DNA from: Arthrobacter sp. ZGTC412
Lineage (GTDB): Bacteria; Actinomycetota; Actinomycetes; Actinomycetales; Micrococcaceae
DNA: 64,000 nt
Direction of reading: 5' to 3'
NCBI RefSeq assembly: GCF_002929215.1
Contig: NZ_PJII01000006.1
Span: 122,266-186,265 of the forward strand
Within the stretch, counting starts at the first letter, position 1; each line of letters opens with the position of its first letter. The notes under the pieces are model-generated. The model saw only the letters and a program-made list of their open reading frames with translations, searched no databases and was not told where the DNA came from. This document shows positions 39,052 to 47,660 of this stretch, piece after piece. The position numbers and the translations under genes are program-made.

Positions 39052-39525
39052 CTACATCCGGCCCGCGGTCAGGTCTGCATCCGTGTTTGGATCAGCGCGG
39101 TTGGCCTTCAGTTCCTCGGTGTTCACCCATGGTTCCGGTTTGGATGCCTGCATGGACCGCCACACAGCTGCCCCGGTTCCTGCGGCGGCGATTCCTGTAA
39201 TTAACCACCAGATCCGGGACGGGGATTTCCTGGTCTCGATCGGCGCCGGCGCAGCAGCCCTTGGCCCGACCCGCTTCAGTTGTTCCCGGACCTTGGGAGT
39301 CATCGTCTCCACCTCGCCGGCAAGCTCGTCCGCCAGCCGCCTCAGCAGCACCTGGAGCCGCGGGGAGGCTGTTTCGATGCCGGTGTCCAGCCCGGCTACC
39401 GCTCGCTGGAGGGCAGCCTGGACCCCGGGGGTGGCCCATTCCCTGCCCTTGGCCAGCTGCGACATGAGGTTCTCGGAAAGACGATGAACCTGCTCGGTTT
39501 CCGTCAGTGCTTTTGCTGTCCGCAT
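39052..39525 (-). CDS. cassette membrane protein B, copy 1
   Basis: A 157-residue protein from ATG 39525 with an excellent AGGAGG 5 bases upstream. An amphipathic N-terminal half (EQVHRLSENLMSQLAKGREW; LDTGIETASPRLQVLLRRLA) is followed by a Pro-rich linker, one membrane span (IWWLITGIAAAGTGAAVW) and a hydrophilic tail. A paralogue of identical length lies at 57110-57583. It is paired with cassette protein A. Confidence 0.82.
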   Translation of the reverse strand: MRTAKALTETEQVHRLSENLMSQLAKGREWATPGVQAALQRAVAGLDTGIETASPRLQVLLRRLADELAGEVETMTPKVREQLKRVGPRAAAPAPIETRKSPSRIWWLITGIAAAGTGAAVWRSMQASKPEPWVNTEELKANRADPNTDADLTAGRM

Positions 39526-39627
39526 TGGTGCCTCCTGTGGGTGGTGGTGGGGACAGACTAGGCGCATCGGATCAGCCTGGAAAGAGCCGCTGCCCCCGTA
39601 AAGGCTCCCTTTGTGGACAGCCAAGCA

Positions 39628-39741
39628 CTAGCAGCGCAGCCTTGCGGCAGCAGCAATGGCCGCGTGAGTCCGGCTGCCCGGGTCGTGGCGTGTCTCCACC
39701 TCAAGGACCTCAAAGCCGGCGTCCTGCAACATGCTGGTCAT
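39628..39741 (-). pseudogene. short C-terminal remnant, possibly of a methyltransferase-like gene
   Basis: A 37-residue frame (MTSMLQDAGFEVLEVETRHD, then HAAIAAAARL) between the lipoprotein gene and cassette copy 1. LxDAGFEVxEVETR is the kind of segment found near the C-terminus of SAM-dependent methyltransferases. No N-terminal part is present. Low confidence. Confidence 0.25.
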
Positions 39742-39762
39742 ATGCACAGTCACCGCTTCACT

Positions 39763-40185
39763 CTAGTTACCGGTCGGCTTTGGAGTGGCTGAGTTCGGCA
39801 TGCAGAACATCTTCCCGTCGGTCCAGAAGCCGCCGTTGATGCCGTGGAGAGGCACATCCTTGCCATCGATGTGAAGCGTGGCATCCCCCATCCTGTCGTA
39901 TTTCGAGTTATCGAAAGTCAGCTCCACGCTGCCGTCAGGAGAGGTGCACCTGTATTCGACGGTCCAAGGGCTTACGTCCTCGCACCTGTTGAGCTTCTGC
40001 GTCATACCGTTGTTGTTGACGTACTCCCAGTCTTTGTCCCGATACTCGCCGACCTTGATCACGGAGTGCGGAACAGCAAGGGCATCTTCGCGCGTGAACG
40101 GCCGCTCGTCGCAGGACGAGGCCGTCAACGAGAGCATTGCCAGGGCGGCCAAGCCAGCTGTTGTGGCGCTGCGATGCAATCCCAC
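39763..40185 (-). CDS. small lipoprotein
   Basis: A 140-residue protein with a signal peptide (TAGLAALAMLSLTASSC) and lipobox-type cysteine followed by DERPF. The mature part has two further cysteines (RCEDVSPW and YRCTSPDG) and ends MFCMPNSATPKPTGN. No family is recognised. Extracytoplasmic. Confidence 0.65.
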   Translation of the reverse strand: MGLHRSATTAGLAALAMLSLTASSCDERPFTREDALAVPHSVIKVGEYRDKDWEYVNNNGMTQKLNRCEDVSPWTVEYRCTSPDGSVELTFDNSKYDRMGDATLHIDGKDVPLHGINGGFWTDGKMFCMPNSATPKPTGN

Positions 40186-40337
40186 CTGGGCACCCCTCTT
40201 ACTCGCCCAGCCCGGATAGCCCGGGCAGCCATAATGCTAACCTGCGGCCGCTCGGTACCAGGCAGCGCCCCTGAGACGACCATAGGGCGCGTGTCGAGTT
40301 ACCAGTGTCGGTGTTCCCTCGGGATAAGAGGTGCTGT

Positions 40338-41198
40338 CTATTTGCAGGAGTAGTCGTAATCGAGTCCGGCCGACACATACTGGGTGACTGTTACCGGGCT
40401 CCCGGGAGTCAATCCAGGCAGAGAACAGTTCGACTTCGCTCCCCGCAGTGTCTTGGCACCTGCAAGCCAGCTCGGCAGCCCCGTGAGGGGGCTGCTTGAT
40501 GGAACGGTACCGGCGATGGTTTTCCATTGAGAGCTAGTCGAGTAGATCCCGACACCGGCAGTGTTGTCCTTGAAGTACTTGACCATCCCTTCAAGGGTCG
40601 CCCGGTTCAGGGCTGTGCTGTTGTCTGCGCCGGTTTGCCAGCTATTGCCTGTCTCCACATCCAGCCACCAGAAATAGGTTTCGGGATTCGGCACGCCTCG
40701 GATATTGGCGGCGTCATAAGCCTTTGCGTAGCCGTACATGTATGAGCATTCGAAGTTCACTGGGCCTTCAGTTGCGCCATCGGGCGCCCGGCAGTCCCCG
40801 TAGGGGTTTAGGACTTCTACGCCCCCCTCAAGGGGGTAGATGTCGGACGCCGGCCACCAGGAGCCCTCATGCCCCGGGTTGGCGGTGTTTACGTATAAAG
40901 CAACTGCGGGCTGGGAGGACCTCCCTGTAGCGCCAGCGGCCCAAATGAGTTGGTCTTCAAGGCAAGGGTTGGTGTTATTGGCCAGTCCGCCGGTGACGCC
41001 CACGATCGCGAATGCTTGCGGGGCGGGAAGGTCCTTGTTGCACTGGGGCCACGAAACGTCGTTGCCCAGACGATCCTTATCTGAGCTTGGCGGAGCAGCT
41101 GCGGCCGGAGTCATTCCTGCGGCCACTAGTCCAAGGAGTGCCAGGACCGTGCATGCTGTCTTCATCCCGTTACGGGCCCGTGCGCTGAAATTTTTCAT
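40338..41198 (-). CDS. secreted GH25-like / DUF1906-like protein
   Basis: A 286-residue exported protein from ATG 41198 with AAAGGAA upstream. A signal peptide of about 35 residues ends at AAAAP. The mature domain has the TIM-barrel landmarks of glycoside hydrolase 25-like proteins: GNDVSWPQC at its start, FAIVGVTGG, TYFWWLDVETGN and a terminal TQYVSAGLDYDYSC. The DVE motif is where the catalytic acids of GH25 lysozymes sit, so cell-wall or glycan hydrolysis is possible. Confidence 0.7.
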   Translation of the reverse strand: MKNFSARARNGMKTACTVLALLGLVAAGMTPAAAAPPSSDKDRLGNDVSWPQCNKDLPAPQAFAIVGVTGGLANNTNPCLEDQLIWAAGATGRSSQPAVALYVNTANPGHEGSWWPASDIYPLEGGVEVLNPYGDCRAPDGATEGPVNFECSYMYGYAKAYDAANIRGVPNPETYFWWLDVETGNSWQTGADNSTALNRATLEGMVKYFKDNTAGVGIYSTSSQWKTIAGTVPSSSPLTGLPSWLAGAKTLRGAKSNCSLPGLTPGSPVTVTQYVSAGLDYDYSCK

Positions 41199-41361
41199 CG
41201 TTGGTTCCTTTGGATTCTGCACGAGGCGTCTGTCTGGTAGCTCGGGTGGTAAGACTTTACGCTCGGCCACCAAGGGGTGAAAGTGCGCGGGGCCCCCTAT
41301 TTCGGTCCGAATAGAAAGGGGGGATGGCAGGACTACGCCTTGATTCGTAGACCAGGTATCA

Positions 41362-41436
41362 GCGAAGACTGTCGGAGGCACTGCGCAGCCCAATCCTCAC
41401 ACGCAAGAGACCCAGATTGCGCAGCTACTTAGTTAG
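41362..41436 (+). repeat. noncoding repeat, copy A
   Basis: Upstream region of the PadR gene. It begins GCGAAGACTGTCGGAGGCAC and ends TTGCGCAGCTACTTAGTTAG. A degenerate copy lies at 47441-47513. Confidence 0.65.
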
Positions 41437-41444
41437 TGACACTA
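41434..41444. promoter_or_regulatory. candidate PadR operator
   Basis: TAGTGACACTA is an odd-centred palindrome 8 bases before the PadR GTG start. PadR repressors bind such sites and usually control their own operon. No room is left for a normal leader, so transcription may start at or near the GTG. Confidence 0.5.
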
Positions 41445-41451
41445 TCTATCT

Positions 41452-41805
41452 GTGAGTGACATTGAATTCGACCAGGAGCTGACCCGTGCGGCGCTTCCGC
41501 AGGCAGTGCTCGCGGTGCTCAGCCACGGAGAAAGTCACGGCTACGCCATCGCCGAGGTCCTTCGTCAGCACGGCTTCACGCGCATCAAAGGCGGGACGCT
41601 GTACCCGCTCCTGAAGAGACTCGAAGACCAGAGCCTCGTGGAGCACACATGGCAGCACGACGAGTCCGGCCCGGGCCGTAAGCAGTTCACACTCACTGAT
41701 CAGGGCCACCAGGAATTGGAGCGGTCAGCGACAGCCTGGCACCGAATGAGCCAGACCCTCACGGCACTCACCAAAATCCAGACGACCCGACAGGAACAAC
41801 CATGA
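41452..41805 (+). CDS. PadR family transcriptional regulator
   Basis: A 117-residue winged-helix protein from GTG 41452. It shows AVLAVLSHGESHGYAIAEVL, the wing GGTLYPLLKRLEDQSLV and GPGRKQFTLTDQG. It overlaps the HAAS gene by ATGA. The pair forms the common PadR-HAAS (DUF1700/DUF1048-like) operon that controls envelope or antibiotic-stress functions. Confidence 0.92.
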   Translation: MSDIEFDQELTRAALPQAVLAVLSHGESHGYAIAEVLRQHGFTRIKGGTLYPLLKRLEDQSLVEHTWQHDESGPGRKQFTLTDQGHQELERSATAWHRMSQTLTALTKIQTTRQEQP

Positions 41806-42206
41806 GCTACGAGCGAAGCCTGACTTTCAACCTCAGAGTGCGCGGGCTGTCTGAAGTCGAAATAGCCGAAGCCCTCGATGAGGTCCGGGCCCACGAGGCG
41901 GCCACAGGGGCGCCGCCGCAAGAGGAATTCGGCACAGCCGAGGAGTATGCCAAGCAGTTCCCCAAGAAGAAGAGGCGCACGCGGGGACAAACCATCACGA
42001 CAATCAGCACAGCCCTGGCGGGGGCTTATGTTCTGCTCGCGGTCATCCTGATGCTCGTCTTCAGAGTGGACATCCGCGATTTCGTCGGACCGGTCACGCT
42101 CCAGCCGGCCGCAGGACTTGTCCTGGTTGGTCTGCTGGCAGGATTCCTGACTGATTACTTTCAGCCCGTGCAGCGCTCCAGCGCTGCCCGCTCAGCAGTT
42201 CGCTAG
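41802..42206 (+). CDS. HAAS domain membrane protein
   Basis: A 134-residue protein. A cytoplasmic alpha-helical HAAS head (LRVRGLSEVEIAEALDEVRA; EEFGTAEEYAKQFPKKK) is followed by two membrane spans (TTISTALAGAYVLLAVILML and AAGLVLVGLLAGFL). Coupled to PadR. A short decayed copy of its 3' part occurs at 46117-46165. Confidence 0.85.
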   Translation: MSYERSLTFNLRVRGLSEVEIAEALDEVRAHEAATGAPPQEEFGTAEEYAKQFPKKKRRTRGQTITTISTALAGAYVLLAVILMLVFRVDIRDFVGPVTLQPAAGLVLVGLLAGFLTDYFQPVQRSSAARSAVR

Positions 42207-42259
42207 GTTTGGGGCCAGACCTTCCTGCTGCGCGTTCACCGAGGTCCGCGACTTCACTT

Positions 42260-43063
42260 CTATCGGTGTTTCCTCGGGATTAAGCCTGCCAGCGATGCCA
42301 GGCCGAAGATGCAGAACAGCACTCCCAGGAAACCCGCGATCCCGTCACTTATCGGCCCGGTAGTGAGAAAGGCGCCGAGGCCAAGAGCCGCTGTCCCGCC
42401 GCCGAGGCGCCACATGCGGTTCGACTTCGTGTTCGACTGGTATCTGGAAACCCTATACTTCCGTCGCACTCCCTGACTGTTTGCTGACGGAAGTTCAGTC
42501 GCGGATGGCCCCTCGACGACGCTGCCGGATTCGTCGACCCATTGGCCGGCGCCTGTTTCCGGGCAGTTGGCATGCACGTTTGCGTCGATGGCGGCGAAGT
42601 CTGTTGTGTGTACCCGGGGCATCATCTGCCGAAGGTTCACCCCGAACTCCACGCGCCCGTCTGCCCAGTAGGCGTCGTAGCGGACCAGGCGCACCGGCCG
42701 GTGCAACCATTTTGAGGGTCTGATGAAAGCCGTCGCTCGAACGGCAACAGGCTGGTCTACGGTTTCGGGCATGAACCAGGACCGCCCACGGCGCAGTGCA
42801 GTACCCAACTGTGTGACTGCATGGTGTGACTCAGCGGTTCCGACGTCGGAGAAGGAGCCATTTCCTCCGTACAGTGAAAGTGCGTCTGCGGCAGCTGCAC
42901 GAAGAGCACCTGCATCCGTGACACCAACGAACAGCGCGTCGAGCCAGTCGGCGGTGCGGTTCCGCTGCTCGTCGTGCTCTGATCGGGCAACAGCGCGGAC
43001 TTCCGCAATCGCGGAGATGATTTCATCCCGAACTGCTTCGACGGTCTTTGGCTGGTTAGTCAC
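42260..43063 (-). CDS. DUF6966-like protein with C-terminal membrane spans
   Basis: A 267-residue protein. The N-terminal 80 residues resemble DUF6966: RTADWLDALFVGV, then ALSLYGGNGSFSDVG. A middle region of unknown type follows, and two hydrophobic segments near the C-terminus (GGTAALGLGAFLTTGP; AGFLGVLFCIFGLASLAGLI) end in PRKHR. Its start overlaps the stop of the membrane gene by 4 bases. Last gene of a three-gene operon. Confidence 0.65.
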   Translation of the reverse strand: MTNQPKTVEAVRDEIISAIAEVRAVARSEHDEQRNRTADWLDALFVGVTDAGALRAAAADALSLYGGNGSFSDVGTAESHHAVTQLGTALRRGRSWFMPETVDQPVAVRATAFIRPSKWLHRPVRLVRYDAYWADGRVEFGVNLRQMMPRVHTTDFAAIDANVHANCPETGAGQWVDESGSVVEGPSATELPSANSQGVRRKYRVSRYQSNTKSNRMWRLGGGTAALGLGAFLTTGPISDGIAGFLGVLFCIFGLASLAGLIPRKHR

Positions 43064-43893
43064 GGGTTGCTCCTACAACTGGTTCTGGCTGTTTTCTGCG
43101 TTTGCTTCTGCTCGACCCGCGGTCGGCGCTTCCGCCTGCGTCGCCGACCGCCTTGGCCGGCGAACGGCGGTCGTGGTTCGCCGAACTTGGGGCCGCTCCA
43201 GTACCTGCCGCCAATCAGAATGCCGGCGAGGGCGCCGTAGGCCCAGACGTGCGGAAGAGCCAGCTGATCAGTGGCACCGCCTACAAAGCCCAACGCCAGG
43301 AACCCTACAGGTATGGCAAAGAGCGACAGGTATTTGACCTGCACCGAGGTGACGAACCGGAACAGGGCCCATCCACCAACAACAGCGATGCCGAGGACCG
43401 CAGCAACCGGAACCGTGGGCGACTGGTACACAAGGTGAGCGCCGCCCAAGCCCAGCAGCACGAGCGCGCTGACGGCGTTGATCAGCACAAGTTGCCACCC
43501 GCCAGTGAAGCCTTGACCGTCTGCGGTGCGCTCCCTCTTCTGGTTTACTGCTGATCCGGCGCGGTCGCCGAACCATGCGGGACCCCCGGCAATTGCGCCA
43601 ATGATGAAGCCCATGAACCATGGGGCAGCAGCAGGCACACCCAGGTCGTCCTCGACCGCCAGGAAGGACAAGTAGATCAGCAGGAACGATGCGTACATGG
43701 CCATAAAGGCCCGGCCGGAAGCTGTGACGACACCGGTCAACAGCACGCCGTACCCGACTGCCATCACAAAGAACGGCAGCGCCTCAAGGAGTACGTTGCG
43801 GGCAAGCCAGAAAAACACCGCAGTCAGCGCTGCGATGAGGCCAGGGTAGAAAAACCTCGCGTACCAAACTTCCCCGAGAGCCTTCTTGTTCAC
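43060..43893 (-). CDS. multi-spanning membrane protein
   Basis: A 277-residue protein from GTG 43893 (NKKALGEVWYARFFYPG), chosen because it overlaps the upstream stop in GTGA; the longer frame to 43947 would overlap the DUF6308 gene heavily. About eight hydrophobic segments are followed by a very basic tail (GQGGRRRRRKRRPRVEQK). No family is recognised. It may anchor the other two operon products to the membrane. Confidence 0.65.
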   Translation of the reverse strand: MNKKALGEVWYARFFYPGLIAALTAVFFWLARNVLLEALPFFVMAVGYGVLLTGVVTASGRAFMAMYASFLLIYLSFLAVEDDLGVPAAAPWFMGFIIGAIAGGPAWFGDRAGSAVNQKRERTADGQGFTGGWQLVLINAVSALVLLGLGGAHLVYQSPTVPVAAVLGIAVVGGWALFRFVTSVQVKYLSLFAIPVGFLALGFVGGATDQLALPHVWAYGALAGILIGGRYWSGPKFGEPRPPFAGQGGRRRRRKRRPRVEQKQTQKTARTSCRSNP

Positions 43894-44576
43894 CTGCGGC
43901 CCGCCCCTCGCCGCACACCAAGTCCCTGGTCTTTCCCGTACCGCCACAGCACCACGTCCATGATCCGCAGCTCAGACAGTGGCAGCTCCACTTCTGAGAG
44001 CCGGTGAATCTCCGCGAGGCGCTCGGGCAGGCCTGTGCCGTCTGTCAGGAGCCGATGCCAGTTCATCCACTGGCCATTGGAGCTGCGCTTGCCAATGACC
44101 TGGCCGATGACCTCATCCCAGATGGGAATCAGGTGGGGCCGCTTCCTGGCCATGATCTTGCTTGCGGTTGTGGCGCCGATTCCCCAGCGGTTGCTCTTCG
44201 TGCTGCGGAGTTCCTTCCAGAGCAGGGCGGCAGGGCCCTGACCGGTGAGCAGCGCTGCTGCTTTTTCGCTGCTGAGGCTGCTTAGAGGCACGTTGGTGGG
44301 GATCTGCTTCAGCAACTTTGTGATGCGAGCTGCTGTTTCCGGTTCAGCGAGTCCCACCATGGCTTTTGCCGGAACGGTGACGCTGAGCATGGATACGGCT
44401 ACGGCATCGCTGTCCGTAATGACATCTCTGCTTGCTGTGTCTCCGCGGCCTGCCCACTCATCGAAGTAGCTCCCAGTGCTGAGAAGCCCCTTCTTATCGT
44501 GTTCGCGGTAGTAGCGATGCAGCAGCTTGGCGGCCGCTTTCACATTCTGGTCGCTCAGGATGTCGGGTAGATCCAC
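43890..44576 (-). CDS. DUF6308 family protein
   Basis: A 228-residue protein. It has the DUF6308 layout: ALLTGQGPAALLWKELRS, WGIGATTASKIMARKRPHLIPIWD, and the closing VELPLSELRIMDVVLWRYGK. The GATTASKIMARKRP part recalls a helix-hairpin-helix-like DNA-binding element, but this is my reading only. First gene of the three-gene operon, coupled to the membrane protein. Confidence 0.75.
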   Translation of the reverse strand: MDLPDILSDQNVKAAAKLLHRYYREHDKKGLLSTGSYFDEWAGRGDTASRDVITDSDAVAVSMLSVTVPAKAMVGLAEPETAARITKLLKQIPTNVPLSSLSSEKAAALLTGQGPAALLWKELRSTKSNRWGIGATTASKIMARKRPHLIPIWDEVIGQVIGKRSSNGQWMNWHRLLTDGTGLPERLAEIHRLSEVELPLSELRIMDVVLWRYGKDQGLGVRRGAGRR

Positions 44577-44766
44577 AATGCCCCTCCAGCTCTCACAGGC
44601 GCACTGCTGACGTACGCCATGTCGCTTCGTTGACGGCGTGCGCCCAGAAACAGTTGCGAAGCATGGGGTCAGGTCGGTTGCTCAAGGCCTCGCCCGGGAG
44701 CAGACTCCCCCTGCCACTCGAACCAGGGCGCCACGAGTTGTCTGAATCTGGATGGATCCTGGCAGG

Positions 44767-45099
44767 TCAATCGTTAATCAGGTCAAGAACGTCGTCCACC
44801 TCGACACCCCGAATCAAGTCCAGCTCAAGCGGGTAACCGTCCCATGAGTTTTTGGTCTTCACATCGACCAAGGCATTGATGACTTCATTTTCGAGCGCCT
44901 CGGGGTCTTCCATGCCGATGCGCTTACCCTCGGCGTTCAGGATGACCCCCGCGTAAAGATAGGGGGCGTCTGTCTCCACGTCGTTGACGTGTATGTGGGC
45001 ATGTGTGGCGCCGGGAACGGCACCGCGTAGTGCGGCCGCTATCTTCGGAACCAGTTCGTCCCGCAACTTGATATCGAATTCCGGATTCCACCAAGCCAT
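44767..45099 (-). CDS. hypothetical protein
   Basis: A 110-residue soluble, acidic protein from ATG 45099 (MAWWNPEFDIKLRDELVPKI); an ATG at 45114 is also possible. It has a regular alpha/beta pattern (THAHIHVNDVETDAPYLYAG; IRGVEVDDVLDLIND). Not recognised. Monocistronic. Confidence 0.6.
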   Translation of the reverse strand: MAWWNPEFDIKLRDELVPKIAAALRGAVPGATHAHIHVNDVETDAPYLYAGVILNAEGKRIGMEDPEALENEVINALVDVKTKNSWDGYPLELDLIRGVEVDDVLDLIND

Positions 45100-45226
45100 G
45101 ACCCCACCCATCACTAGTCGCCTCGCGGGTTCGTCCGCCCCCGTATCAGCACCCTATCGCGACTCAGGACCGCGACCGTCTATTTTTGTCCAGCAGCACG
45201 ATTAGGATCAGACAGCAGGGGGAACC

Positions 45227-45559
45227 ATGGAATCCGAATTGGATGCTGGGGACATGGAGATGACCTCGAAGGAGGCTGCCGCTTACCTGAGCGGCCAGGT
45301 CGGTTTCGAGGTGAGCACAAAGTTCCTCCGGAACCTCCGTTACATCAGCCGGGGTCCGGTGGTCGAGAAGCGCGGCTCCCGCTTGGTCTACCGAAAGTCC
45401 ACCCTGGACGCCTTCCTCACTGAGAACGGCACTGACCCAACAGCTTGGTACGCAGGCATGTGGCGAGAAGTTGCGGGCCAGCTGTGCGCCATATCTGAAG
45501 CGACCGGTGACAACGGGTTCAACCCGCATCGAGACCCTGGAGTAGCGCGACCCGCGTGA
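45227..45559 (+). CDS. helix-turn-helix protein, excisionase-like
   Basis: A 110-residue protein from ATG 45227 with CAGGGGGAACC upstream. It has an excisionase-type motif MEMTSKEAAAYLSGQ, FLRNLRYISRGPVVEKRG and the wing RLVYRKSTLDAFL. Probably a DNA-binding regulator of a mobile element. Confidence 0.68.
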   Translation: MESELDAGDMEMTSKEAAAYLSGQVGFEVSTKFLRNLRYISRGPVVEKRGSRLVYRKSTLDAFLTENGTDPTAWYAGMWREVAGQLCAISEATGDNGFNPHRDPGVARPA

Positions 45560-45605
45560 TGAATGGGACCCTGACGACGCGTAGGAAGACGCGTAGTAAG
45601 CAGGC

Positions 45606-45815
45606 TCAGGCCTGCAACGGCTCGTCACAGGCCTTGCAGGCCTTCCGGACGCCAACGCTGGTCTCCTCGATGACCAGCAGCCTCTTGGGGTTCTCATCCA
45701 CGCATTGCCCCACGGAGTTGCACCACGTATACGCGCTGCTTGGCAGGTGCTGGGTAGTCAGCCAGCTGCCGCCACTCCCCTCCTTACAAGAAGTCTGTAG
45801 ACGACCCTGATACAT
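45606..45815 (-). CDS. possible small Cys-containing protein
   Basis: A 69-residue frame with five cysteines (LQTSCKEGSG, AYTWCNSVGQC, KACKACDEPLQA). The composition is plausible for a small zinc or disulfide protein. No homologue is recognised and no clear ribosome site is seen. Confidence 0.3.
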   Translation of the reverse strand: MYQGRLQTSCKEGSGGSWLTTQHLPSSAYTWCNSVGQCVDENPKRLLVIEETSVGVRKACKACDEPLQA

Positions 45816-45854
45816 CAGGTAACAATGAATGCACGATGAAGGACGGTGGAAGCG

Positions 45855-46082
45855 ATGTCTGAGCGAAGAAAAATCAGCCCGGAAGTGATGTTTGCCCGGC
45901 TCCGCCGCAATATCCTGCTTGCACAGCTGAAGGTCAGCCTCGACGAAGAACTGAAGCGTCCCAGCTCACCGGCGCAGAAGAGATTGGCAGAGATGAAGCT
46001 GCCACCGATGAGGTCCGGCTACCGCCATGTCACGGTTGGTACGAAGAGCAGCAGCACCCAGCAGCAGAACGAATCTCTTTAG
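45855..46082 (+). CDS. small conserved protein (KRL/MxLPP family), second locus
   Basis: A 75-residue protein from ATG 45855. Residues 1-55 (RRKISPEVMFARLRRNILLA, LKVSLDEELKRPSSPAQKRL, AEMKLPP) align with the duplicated unit at 33135. The tail is Ser/Gln-rich. The two loci are the only members visible and they bracket the accessory region. Function unknown. Confidence 0.65.
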   Translation: MSERRKISPEVMFARLRRNILLAQLKVSLDEELKRPSSPAQKRLAEMKLPPMRSGYRHVTVGTKSSSTQQQNESL

Positions 46083-46116
46083 TCTCAGTCATCCCCAGCG
46101 CAAGACGAAGTCCCAG

Positions 46117-46330
46117 CGGTCACGCTCATGCCGACCGCAGGACTTGTCCTAGTTGGTCTACTTGCCGGTGAATTGGCAGCTCCACTTCCCAGCGCGACTT
46201 CGGTAGCAGCTCTCGTTGGCCACGTAGCGGCCGCAGGCGCCCACATTCCAGGCCCGCCAGGCTGTTCGACAGCATGACCTAGTCTCTCTGCTGGATGTGA
46301 ACAAGGAGCTTGGGAGCACACCCTTCTGAT
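46117..46330 (+). pseudogene. chimeric remnant of the HAAS gene and the 398-aa gene
   Basis: 46117-46165 matches the HAAS gene 3' part (42091-42141; CGGTCACGCTC and GCAGGACTTGTCCT shared). It passes directly into 46167-46330, which matches 38519-38690, the end of the 398-aa gene, including its stop and the following TGATCA. Many small differences interrupt the frame. Confidence 0.75.
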
Positions 46331-46440
46331 CAAAAGGTCATGCATCCTCGCCGCATGTCGGCGAGGGGTGACGATCTGTCCAGAGGGAGCAGGGACAATA
46401 GTCACTGTTGCAGTGGGGATCAGGGGAAGGCACGGTCAAA

Positions 46441-47427
46441 ATGGAGGTCAGCAAGCGACATCACACGGTTCCAAACTTTTATTTGAAAGGCTTCGGATCC
46501 ACTGATAGTAAGCCGAAAATTGGTGCGGTCAGCCTCGATGACGGTAAGCGACTTGTCATGCCCACCAGTAATGCGACCGTCCGGAAAAATTTCTACGCGT
46601 TAGACGGCCATCCTGATGGGGCTGACGTGTTTGAGAAGGAATTGTCCCGGATCGAAGGCGACGCATCCGCCGTCATCCGGAAGGCCGTAGAGGGCGCTTG
46701 GTCGCTGTCCCGGGAAGATCGGGAGATTCTGGGGACTTTCCTGACCTTCCAGTTCCTCAGAGGACCCGACACCAGGGCGTGGATGGATCAGACGCAAGGG
46801 ACTGTGTTGTCCAAGGTGATCACGCAAATGGGCGCAGAGGGTGTTCGAAAGACGTTGGCCCGGTCAGACAAAGAGGTCAGCGATGAAGTGCAGAATCGGC
46901 TGATCCAGCAGGCAGTAGAACCGGATGGAATAATCATGAAGACTACTCCTGCAGGCCACATTCGCCACATACTCGAACTTGTTCCCGAACTGGTGCGCTA
47001 TTTTGTCGGGCGTCCCTGGGTTCTCATCAGGTTCAACCGCAAAAAGCTGTTTACGTGCGATACGCCGGTCGCGCTCGTCCGTGATCCGGAACAGGAGGAC
47101 GTATGCGCTGGTGTGGGTCTTATGACAGCCTGGGGAATATCGATCCCGCTCACCCGGGAAGTAGGACTCCTCCTGAGCAATCCAATGGCACTAGTTGAGG
47201 AGGCAGCTGACCGGAAAACACCGAGGGAGCTGCTGGAAGATGTGATAAGCGGGCGGTATGACCACGAGCAAGCGGGTTCAACAAAGATGGCCCAGCTTTT
47301 CAACAGCCATACGATCGCTAACGCCCGCAATTGGCTCTTTCACCATCCCGACGATGCCGACCTGGTCCCAGACGAGCTGCCCGGGCCCCGCAACCGGGAA
47401 GTGGAGTCCGAAGTCATTTCGGGATAG
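46441..47427 (+). CDS. DUF4238 domain protein
   Basis: A 328-residue protein from ATG 46441 (MEVSKRHHTVPNFYLKGFGS). The opening HHTVPNFYLKGF is the DUF4238 hallmark, and the rest follows the family's alpha-rich layout with FTCDTPVAL and GISIPLTREVGLLLS later. DUF4238 proteins are spread by mobile elements and their function is unknown; the fixed His pair hints at metal-dependent chemistry. Monocistronic. Confidence 0.85.
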   Translation: MEVSKRHHTVPNFYLKGFGSTDSKPKIGAVSLDDGKRLVMPTSNATVRKNFYALDGHPDGADVFEKELSRIEGDASAVIRKAVEGAWSLSREDREILGTFLTFQFLRGPDTRAWMDQTQGTVLSKVITQMGAEGVRKTLARSDKEVSDEVQNRLIQQAVEPDGIIMKTTPAGHIRHILELVPELVRYFVGRPWVLIRFNRKKLFTCDTPVALVRDPEQEDVCAGVGLMTAWGISIPLTREVGLLLSNPMALVEEAADRKTPRELLEDVISGRYDHEQAGSTKMAQLFNSHTIANARNWLFHHPDDADLVPDELPGPRNREVESEVISG

Positions 47428-47440
47428 GAGCCGCGCGTCC

Positions 47441-47513
47441 GCGATGACTGTCGGAGGCACCTCTCTCCCTCTCCTCGCACCACTACGTTTAGGTTGCGCA
47501 GCTATCTAGTTAG
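47441..47513 (+). repeat. noncoding repeat, copy B
   Basis: A degenerate copy of 41362-41436: it begins GCGATGACTGTCGGAGGCAC and ends TTGCGCAGCTATCTAGTTAG. The PadR gene and the second half of its operator are missing here. Confidence 0.65.
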
Positions 47514-47660
47514 CAAACGTCCGACCTCGGCTCCGCGATACCTGTCTGGTGATGGATGCCGCTCTTGTGCTTGTCCCTGACTCCCATGGGTACAACACTT
47601 TCGGAGCACTCCATGACATCGCGTCTCGGCGCTATCCGATCATCCCGATAGCATCGACTT

